Assembly: GCF_001939115.1 (NCBI RefSeq)
Contig: NZ_MQTZ01000046.1
Location: forward strand, 89,960 to 153,959
Reading direction: 5' to 3'
From: Leptolyngbya sp. 'hensonii'
GTDB taxonomy: Bacteria; Cyanobacteriota; Cyanobacteriia; GCF-001939115
Length of the DNA: 64,000 nucleotides
The position numbers were made by a program, and so were the translations under genes. Below the pieces are notes generated by a model. It did no database searches. It was not told the DNA's origin and saw only the letters and a program-made list of their open reading frames with translations. Within the stretch, counting starts at the first letter, position 1. Every line of letters begins with the position of its first letter. This document shows positions 17,643 through 26,364 of this stretch, piece by piece.

Positions 17643-19901
17643 TCAGACAGGCAACGTGAAATAGAACGTGCTTCCAGCTCCGTAGGTAGATTCAACCCAG
17701 ATTTCCCCTCCATGCCGCTCAATAATTTTTTTAACGATCGTAAGTCCTACCCCCGTTCCTCCGCCATACCGACTCGGAGCATGCAGTCGTTTAAAAATTC
17801 GAAAGATCACACCCAGGTGCTTCTCCCGCATTCCGATTCCATTATCTCGAATATAAAAGGTTCGAAGTGAAGATTGAACCGCATCCGTATCGGTGGAAGC
17901 AGGCTCTGACTGAGGCAGACAACCCACTTCAATCCATTTTTCGGGTTGGTCATTATATTTCAACCCATTCCCAATCAGATTCGTCAAAACTTCTTCCAGC
18001 AAAATCCGATCGCCTTGCACCCTGGGTAGGGGCTGGGGAATGCGGATCTCAATCTGGGAAGATTCCTGGCCAATCCTGAGCACTTCAACCACATTTTGAA
18101 CCAGTTGATTCAAATCCAGAGATGAGAAATGCAGTTCCTGCCGCCCCAACCGCGAGAAATGCAGCAGGGCATTAATTAGATTTTCCATCCGACAGGTCAG
18201 ATTAACCAGGGTTTCAAGCTTAGCCACCCCCTCTATGTCCAAAACGCTGGCATAGTCTTCCAGCAGAAACGTGGCGTAATTATGAATTCCCCGCAACGGT
18301 TCCTTCAGATCATGGGAGGCAATGTAGGCAAAAGCATCCAGTTCGCTGTTACTGCGCTGCAATTCTAGATTGATAGCCGCCAGTTCATCTGCCCGACGGA
18401 GCACAATTCCCACGATCGCGCTCCGTAGTTCCATAGCCCCCTCAATCTCTCCGGGTTGCCAGGGGAGAGATTGACCCGTCACCGTTTCCTGCCACAATTC
18501 AAACGATTTACGGGGAAAGAGGGTCAGGGTCCCATCCGGTTCCCGGTGAGCCTGTTTATGGGGATTCCCAGCCCAATTGACGTGCTGCAGCAACTCTGGG
18601 CGAAACCAGAGGACGTAATTTTTCTGGATTCGGGTAATCGATAGGGCTAGCAAGCCACTGGCCTGCTCTTTGAAGGCCATTGCTGGAGGATACAGGGCAG
18701 ACAGCCCATGGGTGATGAACAAATTATGTTGAAACTGATTCGGTAACCACTCTATGAGATTCAGCAGTTCATCCTCGGCGGGGGTTTGGCCGATCGTGAC
18801 CAGGTTTCGGTCCGCATAGACCGCAACGCCCTCTGCCCTCGTCAGAGAGCGCAGATTCGCCAGATTTTGGATCAATCCATCCACAAAGCTCTCGGAGCGG
18901 GCAATCTCATCAATCAAGCGGGACTGAATAGATTTCAGTCGAATTCTATCTTCCAGATTCTCCTGTTCTTCCTTCGCGATTAATTCCAAGGACATCACCC
19001 GCCCCAGAAACTCGCAAATCGTTCGGGTTTCGTAGGAGACAAAATAGGGCGTAGTGTGATGACAGGCAATCAGCCCCCACAGCTTCTGATTTTTGATCAA
19101 AGAAATAGACATGGAGGCCCGTACCCCCATATTGTGCAAATACTCAATGTGAATCGGAGAAACAGCCCGAAGCACACTCAGGCTTAGATCCAGGGGGGAA
19201 GATTCTTCCTGTTCCCCTTCTGCCCGTATGATCTTGACGGGGGTATAGTTCACGTCAGGGATGAGGCGGAGCCAGTTAACGCTGTAAAGATGTTTCGCCT
19301 GCTTCGGAATGTCAGAGTCCGGGTAGTGCAGCCCCAGATAGGATTCCAGGTGGTCAGGCTTATCTTCAGCCACCACAGTCCCCGATCCATCCGCCTCAAA
19401 CCGATAAATCATAACCCGATCGAACCCCACGATCGCCCGAATATCCTTCACAACCAGAGTACATAAGTCCTGCAAGCTGATAGCCTGCTGCATTCGACTC
19501 AAAACCCGGTGGGTTTGTTGATAAAAACCCAAAAAATCTTGATCCGCTGTTGTGCACAGGGGTTCTAATTCCAGAATAATTTTGTTTGCTAAAGACCGAT
19601 GCACAATCCCATTCATCAGGGAAGCCTGATCTCCCTGCCCGATCGTTACCTTCAGGGGATTGAGATACTCAAAGTTTCCGGCCAGGCAGGCATGGATGCT
19701 CAACACAGTTGCATCTCCCAGCCAGGTAGAGAGTGGCCTGCCTAAAAGATCCTGGGATGGAATTCCCATCAAAGCAGCTCCATTATCACTCACCTGTTCC
19801 ACCGTCAGGTCGGGTTCGGAGAGCACCAGCAGCAACCCATGGGGCTGAATGAACCCAGGTATGTGAATCGGTTCCCGATCGCAATTTGTTAAATCAATCA
19901 T
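17643..19901 (-). CDS. Phytochrome-type sensor histidine kinase (biliverdin type)
   Basis: This is a red/far-red photoreceptor kinase of 752 aa with the canonical PAS (about 15-125), GAF (140-310) and PHY (325-500) module, then HisKA (His530 in IASHDLKEPL) and a histidine-kinase ATPase domain (NGIGM, GTGVGLTIVKK). The GAF has the PDSDIP motif (Asp197) and ACHH; the PHY tongue has WFRPE and PRKSF. The Cph1 chromophore cysteine is replaced by Ile250, whereas Cys7 in NCDREPIHIPGFIQPHG sits where bacteriophytochromes bind biliverdin. It therefore resembles CphB-type proteins. No receiver domain is fused. The next gene downstream is the hybrid kinase, probably a partner. Confidence 0.92.
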   Translation of the reverse strand: MIDLTNCDREPIHIPGFIQPHGLLLVLSEPDLTVEQVSDNGAALMGIPSQDLLGRPLSTWLGDATVLSIHACLAGNFEYLNPLKVTIGQGDQASLMNGIVHRSLANKIILELEPLCTTADQDFLGFYQQTHRVLSRMQQAISLQDLCTLVVKDIRAIVGFDRVMIYRFEADGSGTVVAEDKPDHLESYLGLHYPDSDIPKQAKHLYSVNWLRLIPDVNYTPVKIIRAEGEQEESSPLDLSLSVLRAVSPIHIEYLHNMGVRASMSISLIKNQKLWGLIACHHTTPYFVSYETRTICEFLGRVMSLELIAKEEQENLEDRIRLKSIQSRLIDEIARSESFVDGLIQNLANLRSLTRAEGVAVYADRNLVTIGQTPAEDELLNLIEWLPNQFQHNLFITHGLSALYPPAMAFKEQASGLLALSITRIQKNYVLWFRPELLQHVNWAGNPHKQAHREPDGTLTLFPRKSFELWQETVTGQSLPWQPGEIEGAMELRSAIVGIVLRRADELAAINLELQRSNSELDAFAYIASHDLKEPLRGIHNYATFLLEDYASVLDIEGVAKLETLVNLTCRMENLINALLHFSRLGRQELHFSSLDLNQLVQNVVEVLRIGQESSQIEIRIPQPLPRVQGDRILLEEVLTNLIGNGLKYNDQPEKWIEVGCLPQSEPASTDTDAVQSSLRTFYIRDNGIGMREKHLGVIFRIFKRLHAPSRYGGGTGVGLTIVKKIIERHGGEIWVESTYGAGSTFYFTLPV

Positions 19902-20156
19902 CTCTAAAATTAAATGGTGGGATTGATAATGATGGAAAGGTAGCCTGGAGGACTTCGTCTCTTGCCTCCCATCTGATTCAAACGGAATTTGCTCCTACCA
20001 TGAATCGAAACAATGGCTCATCCAATACTGTATCCCAGAAGAATTTTCAACAAAAATTTATTCCAATCCATGGCTGGGCACAGTTAAATAAAAATGATTC
20101 TGGGAATAAGAAATAACCCCCTTGTACCCTTTTTATTCAGGCTCCCCCTCTGAATT

Positions 20157-20591
20157 ATGTCCCCCTTGCAGCAACAGCATTCTGACCTTGCAACACAGAC
20201 AGAACGCCTGAATCTATTACCAGAATCCCGTGACTATGAGCTCTGGTACAGGCAGGGCGAATCATTGGCCAGTGTGGGCAACTATGAAGGGGCTCTGGTG
20301 AGTTTTGAGGCAGCCCTGAAAATCAGACCCGAGAGTGTAGCGGCCTGGAATTTTCGGGCAGCCATGTTGATTCATCTGGAACGGTACGAGGATGCGCTCA
20401 GTAGCAGCGATCGGGCACTCAATCTCCAGCATGGGAACGAAGAGGCCTGGTTATTTAGGGGGGCTGCCCTGCAACGGTTAGGGCACTATCAACAAGCCTA
20501 TGCCAGCTACTATCAGGCTTTAGACAGAGGCCGACGAACTCGTACCGAATTCTCCTGGTTCAAAGGAATTAAAAGACTCTTTAAGGGATAG
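20157..20591 (+). CDS. TPR-repeat protein
   Basis: This small 144-aa protein contains about three tetratricopeptide repeats (residues 27-130), with repeats such as WYRQGESLASVGNYEGALVS and AWLFRGAALQRLGHYQQAYAS. It has no signal peptide or other domain and ends in a basic tail (WFKGIKRLFKG) that could contact membrane or nucleic acid. TPR proteins act as protein-binding scaffolds; the partner is unknown. It is divergent from the phytochrome gene and precedes hflX by 70 bp. Confidence 0.8.
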   Translation: MSPLQQQHSDLATQTERLNLLPESRDYELWYRQGESLASVGNYEGALVSFEAALKIRPESVAAWNFRAAMLIHLERYEDALSSSDRALNLQHGNEEAWLFRGAALQRLGHYQQAYASYYQALDRGRRTRTEFSWFKGIKRLFKG

Positions 20592-20661
20592 GGTCAGCAG
20601 CGTTAATCCCAGGGTAGAGCCAGTAAAATAAAGCTATCGGATTCGAGGGCCAGTTCTCTGG

Positions 20662-22413
20662 TTGATTTTACCTATCGAGACTATCTACGGCCACCTGCAG
20701 GGCCTGAAATCCAGCCAGCTTAAACAATTACAAAAGCTTTACCATCAGCGGCTTCCCGGCGATCGCCTCACCACGTCGGAATTTGCCCAACGGCTGGCTG
20801 CCATCAGCACTGAAATTAACCAACCTGTGTGCGTCTACATTAATCGTCGGGGGCAGCCTATCCGTGTGGGGGTAGGGACCCCCGGCCAAACTCAGATTCC
20901 GTTGCTGGAACTCCCCCGCTATGGGGTCGAGCGTCTGAGTGGCATCCGCTGTATTGCCACCCAACTCAAGGCCGATCCACCGAATCAGGCCGCTCTGACC
21001 GCAATGGCCATGCAACGACTGGACGCACTGGCGGTCCTGATTCTCTCAGGGTCTGGGTTTGAGCGGCGGGGTGGAGGTGCGACAGGCTATGTCCGAGCAA
21101 CCTATTTGGCCCATCTGATTCCCCAACCCGAAGACACCCTCCGTCCCCAGGCCAATGAAGCCGGGGAAGAGCCACCTGCCAGTTGGAGTGTGTCGCCTCC
21201 GTTGAGCCTGGAGATGCTTGCTAACCAGGATTTTGTGGATCTGGTGGAGGGGCTGGAAGAAGAGTTTCGCCGGGAATATACCGCCCGTCAGGTCGATCGC
21301 ACTCAGGACCAGGTTTTGTTAGTGGGGCTGCAAACCGATACCCTTCCGATTCAACGGTTCCAGGATGGGCTGGCAGAATTATCCCGGTTGGTGGAAACCG
21401 CCGGGGGAGAGGTGCTGCAGGTACTCTGCCAACGACGCCCCCGTCCCCATCCCCAGACCGTGGTCGGGGAAGGAAAAGTACAGGAGATTGCCCTCACGGT
21501 TCAGGCGGTCGGGGCCAGTCTGGTTGTCTTCGATCGGGATCTGTCCCCCACTCAGATTCGCAACCTGGAAATGCAGCTCGGGGTCAGGGTTATCGATCGC
21601 ACAGAGGTGATCCTGGATATTTTTGCCCAGCGCGCCCAATCCAAAGCCGGGAAACTACAGGTGGAACTGGCCCAACTGGAATATATGCTGCCCCGCCTGG
21701 CCGGGCGGGGGCAGGCCATGTCCCGCTTAGGAGGCGGCATTGGCACCAGAGGTCCGGGGGAAACCAAGCTAGAGACGGAGCGGCGGAGCATTCAACGGCG
21801 AATCACCCGGCTCCAGCGGGAGGTCGATCAGTTACAGGCCCACCGATCGCGGCTGCGCCAACAGCGGCAGCATCGGGAGATTCCCTCCGTAGCGATCGTG
21901 GGCTATACCAATGCGGGCAAATCAACCCTGCTGAATGTCCTTACGGCAGCAGAAGTATACGCCGCCGATCAACTCTTCGCCACCCTCGACCCCACTACCC
22001 GACGGTTAGTCATCACCAACCCGGAAACTCAGGAGTTAGAAACCATTCTGCTGACCGATACCGTTGGGTTTATCCATGAGTTACCCCCAGCCTTAATTGA
22101 TGCATTTCGGGCCACCCTGGAAGAGGTGACTGAAGCCGATGCCCTGGTGCATCTGGTGGATCTGTCCCATCCAGCCTGGCAGAGTCATATCCGTTCAGTA
22201 ATGGCAATTTTGACCGCTATGCCGATCGTGCCTGGGCCAATCCTGCTGGTTTTCAACAAGATCGATTGTGCCGATGGAGATGCGATCGCCCTAGCCCGGG
22301 AAGAGTTTCCAAATGGGATCTTCATCTCAGCCAGTGCTGGCCTGGGGCTAGAAACCCTAAAACAAAAACTCTGCCATCTGGCCCACTACAGCCTGGTCCA
22401 TGCGGGAGGGTAA
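20662..22413 (+). CDS. hflX: GTPase HflX
   Basis: HflX is a ribosome-associated GTPase that splits stalled ribosomes under stress. The 583-aa protein has the HflX N-terminal domain (RRPRPHPQTVVGEGKVQEI, DRDLSPTQIRNLE), the glycine-rich linker RLGGGIGTRGPGETKLE, and the G domain with G1 GYTNAGKST, G3 DTVGF and G4 FNKID. It carries an extra N-terminal region of about 200 residues typical of cyanobacterial members. The frame opens at TTG 20662; no ATG fits the homologous start, so the exact first codon is uncertain. Confidence 0.92.
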   Translation: MILPIETIYGHLQGLKSSQLKQLQKLYHQRLPGDRLTTSEFAQRLAAISTEINQPVCVYINRRGQPIRVGVGTPGQTQIPLLELPRYGVERLSGIRCIATQLKADPPNQAALTAMAMQRLDALAVLILSGSGFERRGGGATGYVRATYLAHLIPQPEDTLRPQANEAGEEPPASWSVSPPLSLEMLANQDFVDLVEGLEEEFRREYTARQVDRTQDQVLLVGLQTDTLPIQRFQDGLAELSRLVETAGGEVLQVLCQRRPRPHPQTVVGEGKVQEIALTVQAVGASLVVFDRDLSPTQIRNLEMQLGVRVIDRTEVILDIFAQRAQSKAGKLQVELAQLEYMLPRLAGRGQAMSRLGGGIGTRGPGETKLETERRSIQRRITRLQREVDQLQAHRSRLRQQRQHREIPSVAIVGYTNAGKSTLLNVLTAAEVYAADQLFATLDPTTRRLVITNPETQELETILLTDTVGFIHELPPALIDAFRATLEEVTEADALVHLVDLSHPAWQSHIRSVMAILTAMPIVPGPILLVFNKIDCADGDAIALAREEFPNGIFISASAGLGLETLKQKLCHLAHYSLVHAGG

Positions 22414-22417
22414 GGAT

Positions 22418-22438
22418 TTGACAATCTTAGCTAAGATT
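22418..22438 (+). promoter_or_regulatory. TTGACA overlapping a perfect 16-bp palindrome before grxC
   Basis: AATCTTAG/CTAAGATT (22423-22438) is an exact palindrome that begins at the last base of a consensus -35 hexamer TTGACA (22418-22423). No good -10 hexamer follows at 17 bp (AGAAAC). It may be an operator for grxC-gshB or a weak hairpin after hflX. Confidence 0.35.
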
Positions 22439-22469
22439 TAAGAAACATTCGTTAACAGAACGGACGGCT

Positions 22470-22736
22470 ATGACTCCCCAAGTCGAAATCTATACCTGGC
22501 GTTCCTGTCCCTTTTGTGTGCGGGCAAAGGCCCTGCTCAATCAGAAGGGCATTGCCTACACTGAGTATTCTATTGATGGAGACGAGCAGGCCCGGTCTAA
22601 AATGGCCAAACGGGCCAATGGACAACGATCGGTGCCTCAAATTTTCATTAACAATCAGCATGTGGGGGGCTGCGATGATATCTATGCTCTGAACGTCCAA
22701 GGCAAGCTGGATATTCTGTTGCAGGCTGAGGCATAA
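22470..22736 (+). CDS. grxC: Glutaredoxin (GrxC type)
   Basis: This 88-aa dithiol glutaredoxin reduces disulfides and glutathione mixed disulfides with GSH. The active site is CPFC at residues 14-17 (WRSCPFCVRAKALL); the GSH-binding elements are SVPQIFINNQHVGGCDD. It is followed 6 bp later by gshB, the enzyme that makes its cofactor, so the pair forms a compact glutathione operon. Confidence 0.95.
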   Translation: MTPQVEIYTWRSCPFCVRAKALLNQKGIAYTEYSIDGDEQARSKMAKRANGQRSVPQIFINNQHVGGCDDIYALNVQGKLDILLQAEA

Positions 22737-22742
22737 CCCGGC

Positions 22743-23705
22743 ATGAAACTGGCATTTATTATTGATCCCATTCAGGCTCTGGATCCGGGCCATGATACCA
22801 GTGTGGCCCTGATGGAAGCAGCCCAGGAACGGGGCCACGAGATCTGGATCACCCAGGCCCACGGGCTGGGTGTGGCAGACGGCAAAGCCTGGGCTCAACT
22901 CACCCCCGTGCAACTCACTCCCGTACAACTGATCGAGGGCCGGTGGGTAGCCCCTCAGCCCTGGTATAGGCTGGGGGAACCTGTGTTCTGTCCCCTGGAA
23001 TCGATGGACGGCGTTTTCATGCGCACAGACCCGCCCGTTACCATTCCCTATCTCTATGCCACCTATATTCTGGATTATGTGGACCCGATTCAAACCCGGG
23101 TGATCAATGCACCGGCAGGGCTGCGGGCAGCCAACGAAAAAATGTATGCCCTGCAGTTCACCGAGGCCATTCCCCGCACGATCGTCGCCCGCGATAAGCA
23201 GGTCATCCGCCACTTTGTGGAACAGGAAGGGGCAGCGGTGCTCAAGCCCCTGGGCGGGAAAGCCGGAGAGGGAATTCTTTTCCTGGATGGGAACGATCGC
23301 AACCTGAACTCCCTGGTGGAAATCAGCACCCTGCAGGGGCAGGTGCCGGTCATGGTCCAAACTTATCTGCCTGCCGCCAAAGATGGGGACAAACGGATTA
23401 TTTTGCTGCATGGAGAGCCGATCGGAGCCGTGAACCGGGTTCCCACGGGTCGGGAATTTCGGGGTAACATGGCCGTCGGAGGCCGGGTTGAGGCCATCGA
23501 AATCACCGATCGGGAATTGGACATTTGCCGACAACTGGCCCCTGCCCTGAAACGGGACGGCCTGGTTTTCGTGGGAATTGATGTGATTGGGGGCTATTTG
23601 ACGGAAGTCAACGTCACCAGCCCCACCGGCATCCGGGAGATCGATCGCCTGAGCGGCACTCGCCTGGGGCATCAGGTCATGGAGTGGCTGGAAAATCAGG
23701 GTTGA
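22743..23705 (+). CDS. gshB: Glutathione synthetase
   Basis: This enzyme joins gamma-glutamylcysteine and glycine using ATP, the last step of glutathione synthesis. The 320-aa ATP-grasp protein shows MKLAFIIDPIQALDPGHDTS at the start, FMRTDPPV, the ATP-grasp lid segment KPLGGKAGEGI, and NVTSPTGIREIDR near the end. The start codon is 6 bp after grxC. It is convergent with aspC (4 bp apart). Confidence 0.95.
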   Translation: MKLAFIIDPIQALDPGHDTSVALMEAAQERGHEIWITQAHGLGVADGKAWAQLTPVQLTPVQLIEGRWVAPQPWYRLGEPVFCPLESMDGVFMRTDPPVTIPYLYATYILDYVDPIQTRVINAPAGLRAANEKMYALQFTEAIPRTIVARDKQVIRHFVEQEGAAVLKPLGGKAGEGILFLDGNDRNLNSLVEISTLQGQVPVMVQTYLPAAKDGDKRIILLHGEPIGAVNRVPTGREFRGNMAVGGRVEAIEITDRELDICRQLAPALKRDGLVFVGIDVIGGYLTEVNVTSPTGIREIDRLSGTRLGHQVMEWLENQG

Positions 23706-23709
23706 AGGC

Positions 23710-24903
23710 TTAGAGGATCGTCTGCATGAACGCTGTCAGGCGATCCATCCCCCGATTAATAGTGGTCATATCCGTCGCATAGGACAGGCGGATGTGATCA
23801 TCGGCTCCAAAAGCCACACCAGGAATCACAGCCACCTGTTGAGCATCCAGGAGCTTGTCGCAAAATTCCAGGGAAGTCAGCCCCGTCTTGCCAATGTTGG
23901 CAAACATATAGAAAGCGCCATCAGGCTTGGCACAGGCAATGCCAGGAATAGCATTCAGCCGCTCATACATCACCTGCCGCCGCTCGGCAAAGGCCAGCCG
24001 CATTTCTTCCACACAATCCTGGGGAGATTCCAGGGCTGCGATCGCCCCGTACTGGGCAAAAGTACAGACGTTGGACGTACTGTGCCCTTGGATGGTCGCG
24101 GCTGCTTTGATGATCTCGACTGGTCCCGCCAGGTAACCGATGCGCCAACCGGTCATGGAGTAAGCCTTAGCAAAGCCACTACTAATAAAGGTACGCTCAT
24201 AGATCTCCGGTCCCACCGCACCAATACTCAGATGTTGAACCCCGTCGTATAAAATTTTGCTGTAGATTTCATCGGAAATCACCAGCAGATCCAATTCAAT
24301 GATGACCTCAGCAATGGCTCGAATCTCCTCGGGGGTGTAGACCATCCCCGTCGGATTGGAGGGCGAGTTGAGGATGAACAGGCGAGTCCGGGATGTGGTA
24401 GCTTGTCGAATCTGATCAGGAGTGATTTTATAGCCGGTTGAGGCATCCGTCGGCACACAAATCGGCACCCCATCCGCCAATTTCACCATTTCTGGATAAC
24501 TGAGCCAGTAGGGCGCTGGAATGATCACCTCATCGCCCGAATTCAGCAAGGCCAGCATCAGGTTGTAGAGAGAATGCTTGCCGCCATTAGTGACAATAAT
24601 ATTTTCAGCCCCGTAGCAAAGATTGTAATCGGTCTGCAGTAGGTGGGCAATCGCCTGTCTGAGCCTGGGTTCCCCAGCAGCCGGGCCGTAGCGAGTCTTG
24701 CCTTCGGCCAAAGCCGCCTGCGCTGCAGCCACAATATGGGCTGGGGTGGGAAAGTCTGGTTCTCCAGCACTGAAACTGCAAATATCGACCCCCTCCGCCT
24801 TCATGGCCTTAGCTTTGGTATCGATCGCAAGTGTCAATGATGGAGTAATATAACTGACCCTGGTTGCCGGCTTCATAGGAATTTGAGTAGTGTATTTTGT
24901 CAC
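23710..24903 (-). CDS. aspC: Aspartate aminotransferase (class I)
   Basis: This is a PLP enzyme that moves the amino group between aspartate and 2-oxoglutarate. The protein shows the class-I subgroup Ib pattern: [38 protein letters not shown], and the PLP lysine in [17 protein letters not shown]. The frame opens with GTG at 24903; an ATG at 24876 gives [12 protein letters not shown]. Neither has a good ribosome site, so the start is unsettled. Prephenate or glutamate-prephenate activity is possible in this subgroup. Confidence 0.88.
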   Translation of the reverse strand: MTKYTTQIPMKPATRVSYITPSLTLAIDTKAKAMKAEGVDICSFSAGEPDFPTPAHIVAAAQAALAEGKTRYGPAAGEPRLRQAIAHLLQTDYNLCYGAENIIVTNGGKHSLYNLMLALLNSGDEVIIPAPYWLSYPEMVKLADGVPICVPTDASTGYKITPDQIRQATTSRTRLFILNSPSNPTGMVYTPEEIRAIAEVIIELDLLVISDEIYSKILYDGVQHLSIGAVGPEIYERTFISSGFAKAYSMTGWRIGYLAGPVEIIKAAATIQGHSTSNVCTFAQYGAIAALESPQDCVEEMRLAFAERRQVMYERLNAIPGIACAKPDGAFYMFANIGKTGLTSLEFCDKLLDAQQVAVIPGVAFGADDHIRLSYATDMTTINRGMDRLTAFMQTIL

Positions 24904-25255
24904 CGATTTTCAGCCAGATGGCCAATTCACTCATCCATCCGCAGAAGACCGTAGGGGGATTTTAACTCAAAAAACAGAAGTCAATTCATCCGGATTGAAT
25001 TCAGAATTCAAAATTCAAAATGTCAGGTCTTGCACATCATTTCACTCAGGAATATAACCACCCTAAATGCTAGATAAACGCCCGATCGGCAACTTCTCAA
25101 AGAAGTCACCGATCCAAGCAACCAGGCTTCTTCAGTTCAATTAAATCACTGTAGATGCTGATATTTTTAGGAAAAAATTAATCATTTTGAGCCTTGCAAG
25201 GAAGCCTCCCAGCACAAGTTAAGATCCACTCAGGTCTCAAGATTGAATTTTGAAC
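24904..25255. other. Gap with TTCAAAATTCAA repeats
   Basis: This 352-bp AT-rich gap contains no supported gene. It holds AATTCAAAATTCAAAAT near 25006-25021 and the inverted copy TTGAATTTTGAA near 25243-25254, so a loosely inverted pair flanks about 220 bp. Such AT-rich repeats are common in cyanobacterial spacers. The aspC promoter should lie near its right-hand start, but no clear hexamers were seen. Confidence 0.4.
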
Positions 25256-26191
25256 TTACTGATGAATCGCCCTCAACATGTGATAAGCAATTAACAATTG
25301 CGTCAGGGCGAGAGGGTAACTTTGCAGCGTTTCACCCGTTGTACCCGTGATTTTACCCAGTTCCGGATTCCCATCCTTGCTGCAAAATCCCACCAAATTA
25401 GGGGCATCATTGCAAATCACATGCTCCAACTCTCGCACCTGCTCTTTAGTCGCATGGCCATCCACTTCCAGAACATCCACCGGTTTCCCCATATCCCGAT
25501 CGAGTTCCAGGCGCACAGCCGGTTCAGCAGTCGCAGTCCCCGGATTCAAAATTTCGGTAAAGTCTGGATGGGGAATCGTTGGCCTTAAAACCAGACGCAC
25601 ATTTAAATGGGAGTTACTCTCATCCAGCTCAGTCTCCGGTGGATAAAAGGTGACGACCAGATCAGCCCAGCGGCGCTGAGGCCGAATGAATTGCTCTGAG
25701 TCTGGCTCCCGTTTAGCCATTTCAGCCAGAACCTCGGCTTCCGTATAGCCTCGCTTCATCGTATCTCGCTTCACTTTCCACTTCGCCCGCAAAGCCTCGG
25801 GGGGAGCCAGATAAACTTTAACATCGTAGCAATCCCGGGCTCCCCGTGTGGAATACCCCAGCAGCCCTTCAACAATGACAAATTTATTGGGCTTGACATA
25901 GACAGGTGCCTCAAACGTGCCCGTTTTATGGCTGTAGACTGGCTTCAGGATAGGCTGACCTGTCCGCAACAGCGACAGATGCTGCTGCATAATATCAAGA
26001 TGGTTACAATCCGGATGCAGGGCTGTAATACCCAGTTCGGCACGCTGACGACGATCGTACCGATGATAATCATCCGTACAGATAGCAGTTACATTCTCCT
26101 CGCCAAAAACCTGAGTAATGCCTCTGGTCAGCGTGGTTTTACCGGCTGCACTGTCACCAACAATGCCAAGGATAATGGGGCGCTGAGGCAT
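25256..26191 (-). CDS. Phosphoribulokinase-family protein (paralogue)
   Basis: This is a P-loop kinase of the phosphoribulokinase/uridine kinase superfamily, 311 aa. The P-loop is GDSAAGKTT (12-20), followed by ICTDDYHRYDRRQR (37-50), HKTGTFEAP, VIVEGLLGY, and RPQRRWADLVV. Calvin-cycle PRK of cyanobacteria has a regulatory Cys inside the P-loop (GDSGCGKST); here it is Ala16, although the second cysteine position (Cys38) is kept. The C-terminal part (GFCSKDGNPELGKITG) is unlike canonical PRK. I therefore read it as the second, redox-insensitive PRK-like paralogue seen in many cyanobacteria. The substrate is not established. Confidence 0.8.
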   Translation of the reverse strand: MPQRPIILGIVGDSAAGKTTLTRGITQVFGEENVTAICTDDYHRYDRRQRAELGITALHPDCNHLDIMQQHLSLLRTGQPILKPVYSHKTGTFEAPVYVKPNKFVIVEGLLGYSTRGARDCYDVKVYLAPPEALRAKWKVKRDTMKRGYTEAEVLAEMAKREPDSEQFIRPQRRWADLVVTFYPPETELDESNSHLNVRLVLRPTIPHPDFTEILNPGTATAEPAVRLELDRDMGKPVDVLEVDGHATKEQVRELEHVICNDAPNLVGFCSKDGNPELGKITGTTGETLQSYPLALTQLLIAYHMLRAIHQ

Positions 26192-26364
26192 GTTTCTTTA
26201 CTGAGTCCAACAGTGGAAGTTTGGTGATTCTGATGATACACCTAATAGGCACGATTCGTTCTGTCTATAAAAATGATTCGCTTAACCAATGGATCAAAAA
26301 CAATTTAAATCACTTCTTGTGATATAAGCCAAGCTTTAATTATCAGGCAACTGTCGGCCGCAAC

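Noticed and set aside
19886..20116. A 76-codon frame upstream of the TPR gene
   Set aside because: It overlaps the start of the phytochrome gene, has low-complexity polar sequence and no ribosome site.
22452..23672. A 406-codon open frame opposite gshB
   Set aside because: It lies fully antisense to grxC-gshB, which are clear conserved genes. The translation has no recognisable motif and is due to GC-rich third positions.
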